NCBI GenBank assembly: GCA_023457295.1 | Contig: JAEWLZ010000004.1 | Span: forward strand, 1-7,257 | From: Cyanobacteria bacterium OH_PDB_112 | GTDB lineage: Bacteria; Cyanobacteriota; Vampirovibrionia; Gastranaerophilales; CAJFVJ01 | Reading direction: 5' to 3' | Length of the DNA: 7,257 nt | Shown: positions 1 to 5,648 of the stretch, piece by piece | Layout of the letters: each line of letters opens with the position of its first letter | Numbering within the stretch: position 1 is the stretch's first letter | Notes under the pieces: generated by a model | The model's input: the letters and a program-made list of their open reading frames with translations, nothing else | Databases searched by the model: none | Told to the model about the DNA's origin: nothing | Made by a program: the position numbers and the translations under genes

Positions 1-33
1 TTTTTATAGCCAAAACAAGGATTAACATTAAAA

Positions 34-1377
34 ATGCTTGAGCGTTTTACCGAAAAATCAATAAATGCAATGGTTTTATCCCAGGATATGGCCAAAAATT
101 TTGAACATGACAGTCTTTATCCGCTGCATTTATTTTTAGGGATAATTTCTTTAAATTCAGGTATTTTGGCGCGTGTTTTGAAAGTGACCGGAGTTAAGCC
201 GAATACTTTTTTTGATGATGTAAAAGAAGCTCTTAAACAGCATAAAACATCAAATGTACCAGAAATTATACCTTTTAGTCGCCAGGTTCGTGATATTTTA
301 GATGGTTCTTGGACTGTTTCCCGAGCTTTAGGTACAAATTATATAGGTCCTGAGCATATTTTTCTTGTTTTGACTGAAGATAAAGATGTATTAAAAATTT
401 TTGAAAAATATGATTTTGATGTTTCACGAATAAAAGCAACATTGAAAAGAATTGTTGAAAAGAAAAAAAAGGATTTAAAACATCCCGAAGGTGTTAAAGT
501 CGAAAATGAAAATTATTTTTCTGTACCGATACTTTTTGATGAACCGAAAGTTGCAGAAATTATGAACTTAGCTTTGGAAAAAATGACTCAGAAAAACCTT
601 GAAGCATTAGGCACAGAGCAAATCTTGCAAGCTATTTTAGAAAAAAGCGATATGATTGATTTTTTAGCTCAAGAAAATTTGACATCTGATAAAATAAATT
701 CAGAACTATCAAAAATTTCAAGCAGAAAATTTGAATTTGTAGAAAAAAATATTTTTTGTACGCCAAAACTCTATAATGTTTTAAATCGAGCTCAGGAATA
801 TTCAAAAGAACTTGGCTCAACATCGCTTTTGCCTGAGCATATTATGCTGGGGATTTTGGCAGAAAAACACGGATTGGCATACCAAGCTATAAAAAATATT
901 AATAATGATGTCGATGATCTTTTTGAAAAAATCATAAAGCCTATTGAAAAACAGAAACCTACAACGTTTACGATTTTGAGCCTGGCAAAGGAAGAAGCTC
1001 GCCGTCTTGCTCATCAGCTTTTGGGAACGGAGCTTATTTTGTATGGGATTTTGGCGGAAGGTTCGGGAATTGGTGCCGTAGTACTTTCGGAATTAGGTGT
1101 CACCATAAAAGATGTTCGTGCTGAAATTGAAAAAATCCTTGGATTTGGCGCAGAATATGAAGCAAATGAAATTTATTATACGGCCAGAGCTAAAAGACTT
1201 CTTGAAATGGCTTGGGTTGAAGCAAAAAAATATAAAAAACCTCGCATAGAATCAGAGCATATTTTACTTGCCATAATTAAACTTAAAGATTGTATAGCAA
1301 TGAAAGTTCTCAATAAACTCGGTGTTGATGCCATTGAAATAAGAGAAGGAATTCTTGTTAAAATAGGACAAGAATAA
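34..1377 (+). CDS. Stand-alone triple Clp_N-domain protein (ClpC N-domain repeats, no ATPase)
   Basis: The protein has 447 residues and consists almost entirely of ClpC/ClpA-type N-terminal repeat motifs. I count six, at about residues 2-70, 78-143, 163-231, 239-306, 311-373 and 380-447; paired, they make three Clp_N domains. Motif 1 opens LERFTEKSI like ClpC itself. Motif 5 (AKEEARRLAHQLLGTELIL) is the closest to ClpC. There are no Walker A or B motifs, no AAA+ module and no ClpP-binding loop, whereas ClpC is about 820 residues. In ClpC these domains bind substrates and adaptors, so a cytoplasmic adaptor, decoy or regulator of a ClpC/ClpP machine is a reasonable inference, but not shown. The glutamate of the 'TEH' position is kept in motifs 2-6 (E107, E195, E268, E333, E408) and is leucine (L31) in motif 1. 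The ATG follows an in-frame TAG at 7-9, and AAGGA at 17-21 is a ribosome binding site 12 bases upstream. The 33 bases before it are too short to identify an upstream gene. Confidence 0.9.
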   Translation: MLERFTEKSINAMVLSQDMAKNFEHDSLYPLHLFLGIISLNSGILARVLKVTGVKPNTFFDDVKEALKQHKTSNVPEIIPFSRQVRDILDGSWTVSRALGTNYIGPEHIFLVLTEDKDVLKIFEKYDFDVSRIKATLKRIVEKKKKDLKHPEGVKVENENYFSVPILFDEPKVAEIMNLALEKMTQKNLEALGTEQILQAILEKSDMIDFLAQENLTSDKINSELSKISSRKFEFVEKNIFCTPKLYNVLNRAQEYSKELGSTSLLPEHIMLGILAEKHGLAYQAIKNINNDVDDLFEKIIKPIEKQKPTTFTILSLAKEEARRLAHQLLGTELILYGILAEGSGIGAVVLSELGVTIKDVRAEIEKILGFGAEYEANEIYYTARAKRLLEMAWVEAKKYKKPRIESEHILLAIIKLKDCIAMKVLNKLGVDAIEIREGILVKIGQE

Positions 1378-1434
1378 ATCTCCTCAAAACACCCTCCTGA
1401 GCCATGTTTAAGGTTTAAAAAATAGCCCAACGGG

Positions 1435-1454
1435 AATACTATAAGTGTAGTATT
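1435..1454. promoter_or_regulatory. Perfect 7-bp inverted repeat between the Clp_N and HNH genes
   Basis: AATACTA (1435-1441) and TAGTATT (1448-1454) are perfect reverse complements around a 6-base loop. A G-T pair could extend the stem by one. No T-run follows, so it is a poor intrinsic terminator for the Clp_N gene. It overlaps the first base of the -35-like hexamer of the next promoter candidate, so an operator is possible. A stem this short and AT-rich could also be chance. Confidence 0.25.
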
Positions 1455-1481
1455 TATCAATTTTAAAATTAAATATATAAT
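1454..1481 (+). promoter_or_regulatory. Candidate sigma70-type promoter for the HNH gene
   Basis: A consensus -10 TATAAT lies at 1476-1481, with a 4/6 match to the -35, TTATCA, at 1454-1459 and a 16-base spacer. Transcription would start near 1488. This leaves a leader that contains the ATG at 1502, which lacks a ribosome binding site, and the better-supported ATG at 1535. The region is so AT-rich that TATAAT alone is weak evidence. Confidence 0.4.
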
Positions 1482-1534
1482 ATGAGCAAAGTCTTTAACA
1501 AATGGTCGTGATTCGACCGGAAACGGAAGACGTT

Positions 1535-2032
1535 ATGGAAAAAGTCCTTCTATTGAATGCATCTGATGAACCTTTGAGGGTGTGTACTTGGCGACGGGCT
1601 TTTATGCTTGTTTTGAAGGGCAAGGCTGACGAGATAAGTAGCATTGACAACTTTGTCGACAAGCAAGATATTTTTGCTCCCCATATTATAAAAATGCGTT
1701 ACTATGTGGCAGTTCCAAAAACGGAACTGCCTTTTAGCAAGCAAAATATTTTTGTTCGTGATGAATACACTTGCCAGTATTGCGGCAAGACACATACCAG
1801 ACTTACTTTGGATCATGTTTTACCCAAATCCCGTGGCGGAGATTATTCCTGGGAGAATATTGTTGCGGCATGCCCTGAATGTAATCAAAAAAAAGCTGAC
1901 AGAACACCTGAGGAAGCAGGAATGAAACTTTTGAAAGAACCTTGTAGACCTGATGATTATTTTGAATTTGAGTTAAAAAAGCACGGCATAGAAGCAGTTC
2001 CGTCATATTGGGAACCTGCTCTTGCGGGCTAA
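1535..2032 (+). CDS. Small HNH endonuclease family protein, cyanobacterial type
   Basis: The protein has 165 residues from the chosen start. The N-terminal part (MEKVLLLNASDEPL, then WRRA at 19-22 and LVLKGKA at 26-31) matches, from memory, the opening of a widespread family of small HNH proteins common in cyanobacteria. The C-terminal part is a zinc-stabilised HNH fold. It has CQYC (C80, C83), LDHVLPKSRGG with the catalytic D93-H94 pair, W106-N108, then CPECNQKKADRT (C113, C116, N117, K119/K120). The two CxxC pairs should bind structural Zn2+, and the histidine and asparagine should bind the catalytic metal. The substrate is unknown; proteins of this kind are often annotated only as HNH endonucleases. 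I prefer the ATG at 1535 over the in-frame ATG at 1502, because GGAAGA at 1525-1530 sits just upstream and homologues begin at this point; the longer form would add 11 residues. No methylase or other restriction partner is nearby. Confidence 0.9.
   Translation: MEKVLLLNASDEPLRVCTWRRAFMLVLKGKADEISSIDNFVDKQDIFAPHIIKMRYYVAVPKTELPFSKQNIFVRDEYTCQYCGKTHTRLTLDHVLPKSRGGDYSWENIVAACPECNQKKADRTPEEAGMKLLKEPCRPDDYFEFELKKHGIEAVPSYWEPALAG
2015..2028 (+). terminator. Weak hairpin at the end of the HNH gene
   Basis: CCTGC (2015-2019) can pair with GCGGG (2024-2028), including one G-T pair, around a TCTT loop. It overlaps the last codons of the HNH gene and is followed by a T-rich but interrupted stretch. It could contribute to termination, but is too short to be convincing. 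Confidence 0.2.
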
Positions 2033-2049
2033 TTTGATTTAGTATATTT

Positions 2050-2077
2050 TTGTAAAATTTCTTTAAGATAATATAAA
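2050..2077 (+). promoter_or_regulatory. Candidate promoter for the TPR gene
   Basis: TTGTAA (2050-2055, 4/6 to TTGACA) is followed after 16 bases by TATAAA (2072-2077, 5/6 to TATAAT). This would give a leader of roughly 60 bases before the ATG at 2147. A second option, TTTACA at 2098-2103, has only a poor -10 at the right distance. In such AT-rich DNA the assignment is tentative. Confidence 0.25.
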
Positions 2078-2146
2078 CAAAATAGCAACAAAATTTTTTT
2101 ACAAGTTATAAAATTACCATAAGAATAATTAAATGAGGCACAAGAT

Positions 2147-3955
2147 ATGATTATTTCTGCGGTAAAGAATAATTTTGTACAAAAATATCAAAGCAAGCCA
2201 CAGCAAAAAAGTAATTTTGCTATGACAAAATCTTTGGCAAGTGATACTTTTCAAAGTACAACAATGAAGCCTGTTTTTAAAGGGAGATTGACTTTTGAAC
2301 AAATTGCAAAAGCCACAATAAAAAGTTTGAATCAAGATATTATTATGGCTTCAAACAATAAAGAATATCATAGTTTGCCAGCTCTTTATTTAAAAAAAGC
2401 TGAAATTGAAGCAAGAATAAATCAAAAAGGCAAAGCTTTAGAGTCTCTTAATCAAGTTTCAAAAAGTATTTCAAATAACTTGACAGCTGATAGAACAGGA
2501 AATTTGGCTAGTAGTTTAAGAATTTTGCAACAAAAAGCGGATTTGGAACAGGCAATGGGTTTCAAAAAAAATGTAATAAGAACTCTTAGTACAATAGTAA
2601 AATTAGCACCTGAAGAGGAGAAAAATCATATAGATTTAATTAATATGCAAATAAATTATGGATATAAAGAAGGAGCATATAAGAGTATTAATAAAGCTGC
2701 AAAACAATTTCCCGATAATATCCAATGGTTAGAGGATAAATTACATTATGAAGAACATTTGAACAAAATTCCTGAATCAGTTAATACTTTAGGGTTGATG
2801 ATTAAAATTAATCCTTATGACCCTGATCTTTATAATCATAAAGCATATAAAGAATTTGTATTACAAGATATATCTGCATCTCTTAAAACAATTGAGGAAG
2901 GTATTCAGGCTAATCCCAAAGAAGTAAGATTTTATGAATATAAATCGCATGTTGAAAGTAAAATAGGAAAAATACCTGATGCGATAGAAACGCTTCAGCA
3001 AGGAATAAAAAATAATCCTAATGAAATATATTTTTATTCAAAAAAAGCTGAGTTAGAACAACAAATTCAAAAGCCCCATGAAGCCATTAATACATTAGAA
3101 GAAGGAATAAAAAATAATCCGAAAGTAGAAAACTTTTATATGGCAAAAGCAACTTTGGAAATAAGTCTAAAAAATTTCGAAGACGCGTCACAAACACTAA
3201 ATAAAGGGATAGAAGCTAACCCTGAAAGTGTAATTTTGTATAATAATCGTGGCGTTTTGAATATATCCCAAAATAAATTAGAAAAAGCGGAAGAAGATTT
3301 TGATGTAGCATTGGAAAAAGATCCGGGAAATGTTTTAAGATCTTTGATTTTGTTGAATAAAAGTTTTATTCAAGAAATGAAAGGAGATCAAGCAAAAAGT
3401 ATAGATTTCTTGGAACAATCTCTTACTTTTTATCCCCAAAATAAAAATGCTATGAATTCTCTTTATAACAAAACCATAATAACCGCCAAACAAGGCAAAG
3501 TGGAAGAAACAAATGAACTTTTTAAAAAAATTATTAAATTTAATCCTGATGATGATGTAATACATATCAGCAAGGTTTATCTCAATCTTGCGACAGATAA
3601 TCCAAAAGAAGCTTTGGAAGGATTTAAACCTTTTATTGATAAACATTCTAAAGATCCTTTAACTTTAGCATATTCGGCAGCGCTTCATTCAATGACAGGG
3701 GATGTAAATACAGCGCAACAAGATTTTTTAAAAAGTCATTTTTATTTAAAAGAATTTCAAAATAAAGGCGAGGCGCTGGATGAAGTCTCAGTTAATACAA
3801 TTAATAACCTTGGAAAAATTGTAAAAGCCAAAAATGCTGGGCAAGAAATAGAATTCCCGAAAAATCCTTCAGAGTTGGCTAGTCCTGATTATCGACCCAA
3901 AAGCAAATTTGATTGGGAAAATCTTGATGATGATATTAAGCCTGATTGGGAATAA
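2147..3955 (+). CDS. Tetratricopeptide-repeat protein with N-terminal PVFKGR segment
   Basis: The protein has 602 residues, and helical repeats fill most of it. In the middle the repeats are strikingly regular: the asparagine/aspartate-proline that closes each unit falls at residues 222-223, 256-257, 290-291, 324-325, 358-359 and 392-393, exactly 34 residues apart. Looser units of about 37 residues follow, to about 530. TPR arrays are protein-binding scaffolds; no enzymatic domain is visible and the partner is unknown. Residues 1-39 are polar and look disordered. They end in KPVFKGR (41-47), with no signal peptide, lipobox or membrane segment, so by sequence alone the protein is cytoplasmic. 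The C-terminus (about 565-602) is again non-repetitive, proline-rich then acidic, with two DW pairs (FDWENLDDDIKPDWE). The start is supported by GAGG at 2135-2138, 8 bases before the ATG. The gene stands alone between two unrelated genes. I cannot name a specific function. Confidence 0.9.
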   Translation: MIISAVKNNFVQKYQSKPQQKSNFAMTKSLASDTFQSTTMKPVFKGRLTFEQIAKATIKSLNQDIIMASNNKEYHSLPALYLKKAEIEARINQKGKALESLNQVSKSISNNLTADRTGNLASSLRILQQKADLEQAMGFKKNVIRTLSTIVKLAPEEEKNHIDLINMQINYGYKEGAYKSINKAAKQFPDNIQWLEDKLHYEEHLNKIPESVNTLGLMIKINPYDPDLYNHKAYKEFVLQDISASLKTIEEGIQANPKEVRFYEYKSHVESKIGKIPDAIETLQQGIKNNPNEIYFYSKKAELEQQIQKPHEAINTLEEGIKNNPKVENFYMAKATLEISLKNFEDASQTLNKGIEANPESVILYNNRGVLNISQNKLEKAEEDFDVALEKDPGNVLRSLILLNKSFIQEMKGDQAKSIDFLEQSLTFYPQNKNAMNSLYNKTIITAKQGKVEETNELFKKIIKFNPDDDVIHISKVYLNLATDNPKEALEGFKPFIDKHSKDPLTLAYSAALHSMTGDVNTAQQDFLKSHFYLKEFQNKGEALDEVSVNTINNLGKIVKAKNAGQEIEFPKNPSELASPDYRPKSKFDWENLDDDIKPDWE

Positions 3956-3978
3956 TTTTTTTACAGCAAAGTCGTAAT

Positions 3979-4007
3979 TTGACGCAAAATTTTGGTTGTA
4001 ATATGCT
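3979..4007 (+). promoter_or_regulatory. Promoter candidate for leuC
   Basis: TTGACG (3979-3984, 5/6 to consensus) and TATGCT (4002-4007, 4/6) are separated by 17 bases, the optimum for a sigma70-type promoter. Transcription would begin near 4014, leaving a leader of about 65 bases. That leader is too short for a T-box, and I see no leucine-rich leader peptide, so leucine control by attenuation is not evident here. This is the best promoter match in the window. Confidence 0.5.
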
Positions 4008-4063
4008 AATTATCGAATGTGAAACAAAGTTAAAATTCCATTTTGACTGTAAAAAGTTTTTAT

Positions 4064-4071
4064 AGAGGGAG
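4064..4071 (+). promoter_or_regulatory. leuC: Strong ribosome binding site that fixes the leuC start
   Basis: AGAGGGAG lies 7 bases before the ATG at 4079. An upstream in-frame TTG at 4043 would add 12 residues (MTVKSFYRGSYI) that have no counterpart in LeuC proteins and would place this site inside the coding sequence. It is therefore rejected as the start. Confidence 0.75.
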
Positions 4072-4078
4072 TTATATT

Positions 4079-5344
4079 ATGACAAGACCGATGACAATTA
4101 CAGAGAAGATTTTGGCGGCTCACGCAGGACTTGATAGCGTTAAGCCCGGTGATTTGATTACGGCGAAAGTTGATATTACTCTTGCAAATGATATTACAGG
4201 ACCTGTTGCTATTAACGAATTTCGTAAAACAGGTGCCGAAAAAGTTTTTGACAAAGAAAGAGTTGTTTTTGTTCCTGACCATTTTGTTCCGAACAAAGAT
4301 ATAAAATCAGCTGAACAAGCAAAAATGATTCGTGAATTTGCTCGTGAACAAGACCTTAAAAACTATTTTGATGTCGGAAGAATGGGCATTGAGCATACAT
4401 TGCTTCCTGATTTAGGTATCGTAGGACCCGGGGACTTAGTAATAGGTGCGGATTCCCATACTTGCACATATGGCGCTTTGGGTGCGTTTTCAACAGGAGT
4501 CGGGTCAACAGATTTGGCTTGTGCTATGGCTTTAGGTGAAACTTGGTTTAAAGTTCCTGAAACAATCAAAGTAGAGTTCAACGGTCAACTTCAAAAGTGG
4601 GTAAGCGCAAAAGATTTGGTCCTTTATTTAATCGGACAAATCGGTGTTGACGGAGCATTATACAAATCTCTCGAAGTTGGCGGAAGTGTAATCGAAAATA
4701 TGTCTATGGACGGTCGTTTTACTTTCTGTAATATGGCTATTGAAGCTGGTGCAAAAAACGGTATCATAATTCCTGATGAAATTACTCGCAAATTTGTTGA
4801 AGGCAGAGCGCAAAGACCTTACAAATTCTATACAAGTGATGCGGATGCTGAATATTGTCAGGTTTTAAAATATGATGTTTCAAAAATTGAACCGCAGGTA
4901 GCATTCCCGCATTTACCTGAAAATACAAAAGGTATTTCACAAGTCGGTGATATTAAAATTGACCAAGCAGTTATCGGAAGTTGCACAAACGGTAGGATTT
5001 CTGACCTTGAAGTAGCCGCAAAATTGCTTGAAGGAAGACAAATTCACAAAGATGTACGTTTGATTGTATTCCCGGGGACACAAGATATTTATCTTGAAGC
5101 CATCGAAAAAGGTTATGTTCAAACTATCGTAAAAGCAGGCGGTGCGGTTTCTACTCCGACTTGCGGACCATGTTTGGGTGGACATGCAGGAATTCTTGCT
5201 AAAGGTGAAAGATGTATTTCAACCACAAATCGTAACTTTGTTGGTAGAATGGGGCATACAGAGAGCGAAGTTTATCTTGCTTCTCCTGCGATTGCTGCTG
5301 CGAGTGCTATTTTAGGAAGAATAGCTTCTCCAGAAGAGCTGTAA
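4079..5344 (+). CDS. leuC: 3-isopropylmalate dehydratase (isopropylmalate isomerase) large subunit LeuC
   Basis: The protein has 421 residues, the usual length of the shorter, HacA-like LeuC class; E. coli LeuC is about 466. LeuC with LeuD interconverts 2-isopropylmalate and 3-isopropylmalate through a dehydrated intermediate, the second step of leucine synthesis, in the cytoplasm. Aconitase-superfamily signatures are clear: TITEKILAAHAG near the N-terminus, GADSHT (123-128), GSTD (142-145), SCTNGR (301-306), TCGPCLGGH (361-369) and NRNFVGRMG (384-392). The [4Fe-4S] ligands are C302, C362 and C365, all present. The gene has its own promoter and ribosome binding site. It is followed by repetitive non-coding DNA and a convergent gene, so leuD, often next to leuC, is not here. 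Close relatives acting on homocitrate or dimethylmalate share these motifs. Substrate choice depends largely on the small subunit, so the leucine role is the likeliest assignment rather than proven. Confidence 0.93.
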   Translation: MTRPMTITEKILAAHAGLDSVKPGDLITAKVDITLANDITGPVAINEFRKTGAEKVFDKERVVFVPDHFVPNKDIKSAEQAKMIREFAREQDLKNYFDVGRMGIEHTLLPDLGIVGPGDLVIGADSHTCTYGALGAFSTGVGSTDLACAMALGETWFKVPETIKVEFNGQLQKWVSAKDLVLYLIGQIGVDGALYKSLEVGGSVIENMSMDGRFTFCNMAIEAGAKNGIIIPDEITRKFVEGRAQRPYKFYTSDADAEYCQVLKYDVSKIEPQVAFPHLPENTKGISQVGDIKIDQAVIGSCTNGRISDLEVAAKLLEGRQIHKDVRLIVFPGTQDIYLEAIEKGYVQTIVKAGGAVSTPTCGPCLGGHAGILAKGERCISTTNRNFVGRMGHTESEVYLASPAIAAASAILGRIASPEEL

Positions 5345-5351
5345 GAAGTTT

Positions 5352-5380
5352 TGTCATTGCGAGCATAATCGAAGCAATCT
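5352..5380. repeat. Repeat-like module with ATTGC/GCAAT arms downstream of leuC
   Basis: This stretch reads GTCATTGCGAGC, then a short AT-rich core, then GAAGCAATCT. The arms ATTGC (5356-5360) and GCAAT (5374-5378) are inverted. From memory, this 'CATTGCGAGC...GAAGCAATC' pattern resembles dispersed intergenic repeats in many bacterial genomes. Only one copy is visible in the window, so repetition in this genome is inferred. It lies 7 bases after the leuC stop. Confidence 0.45.
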
Positions 5381-5396
5381 TATTAATTAATATGTC

Positions 5397-5417
5397 ATGC
5401 TGAACTTGATTCAGCAT
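5397..5417. repeat. Palindromic hairpin ATGCTGAA/TTCAGCAT
   Basis: ATGCTGAA (5397-5404) and TTCAGCAT (5410-5417) form a perfect 8-bp stem around the loop CTTGA. The preceding GTC and the whole pattern resemble the 'GTCATGCTGAACT...TTCAGCATC' intergenic repeats I know from many bacteria. Downstream of leuC it could act as a terminator or an mRNA 3'-end stabiliser, although the following T content is only moderate. Confidence 0.55.
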
Positions 5418-5454
5418 CTCGTTATATTGTTTTGCATATATACTTTTTTCTTAA

Positions 5455-5478
5455 GGTACTTTTTGCCCAAAAAGTACC
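5455..5478. repeat. Perfect 10-bp palindrome GGTACTTTTT/AAAAAGTACC
   Basis: GGTACTTTTT (5455-5464) and AAAAAGTACC (5469-5478) are exact reverse complements around the loop GCCC. This is the longest perfect stem in the intergenic region and would fold the same way in transcripts from either strand. It may end or stabilise transcripts of the convergent genes. It may also be the edge of the larger repeat that follows. Confidence 0.6.
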
Positions 5479-5486
5479 CAAAAACG

Positions 5487-5643
5487 CTCGCCTGTTATCG
5501 TTCACACATTTCTAAACTTAATTTCGCTAGGCTTGCGGAACTCGTGGCTACGCCACTCAAACAGTCCTCGCCTTCGGGTTACTTTGTAACCCTCTTTGCT
5601 CCATTTTCGTTAACAAATGTACGTTCACTTACCACAAGGCGAG
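5487..5643. repeat. Structured repeat-like element bounded by CTCGCCT/AGGCGAG
   Basis: The element begins with CTCGCCT (5487-5493) and ends with its reverse complement AGGCGAG (5637-5643). A second direct copy, CTCGCCTT, lies inside at 5567-5574. A subterminal inverted pair (5506-5517 against 5609-5620) matches at 10 of 12 bases. Two further hairpins are nested: GTGGC-TAC-GCCAC (5544-5556) and GGGTTAC-TTT-GTAACCC (5576-5592). CGTTCAC occurs at both ends in the same direction (5499-5505, 5622-5628). The stretch is visibly more G+C-rich than the genes around it. It encodes nothing convincing. A dispersed palindromic or non-autonomous mobile repeat is the most likely identity; a structured RNA is the alternative. 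Confidence 0.45.
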
Positions 5644-5648
5644 AAGAA

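Noticed and set aside
1176..1460. A 94-codon minus-strand frame over the end of the Clp_N gene
   Set aside because: It is a shadow of a clearly coding plus-strand gene, with no family resemblance.
1502..1534. Longer start of the first HNH gene at ATG 1502
   Set aside because: There is no ribosome binding site before it, while ATG 1535 has GGAAGA just upstream and matches the usual N-terminus. The longer form cannot be fully excluded.
4043..4078. Longer leuC start at TTG 4043
   Set aside because: The added residues have no LeuC counterpart and would cover the strong AGAGGGAG ribosome binding site for the ATG at 4079.
4014..4078. Leucine-responsive leader (T-box or attenuator) before leuC
   Set aside because: The leader is only about 65 bases, with no leucine-codon run, no T-box-like sequence and no terminator hairpin. 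The TAAAAA-G-TTTTTA palindrome at 4050-4062 is simple AT sequence.
5487..5643. CRISPR array or insertion sequence in the intergenic repeats
   Set aside because: There are no regularly spaced direct repeats with unique spacers, and no transposase; the signals are palindromes of different sequence.
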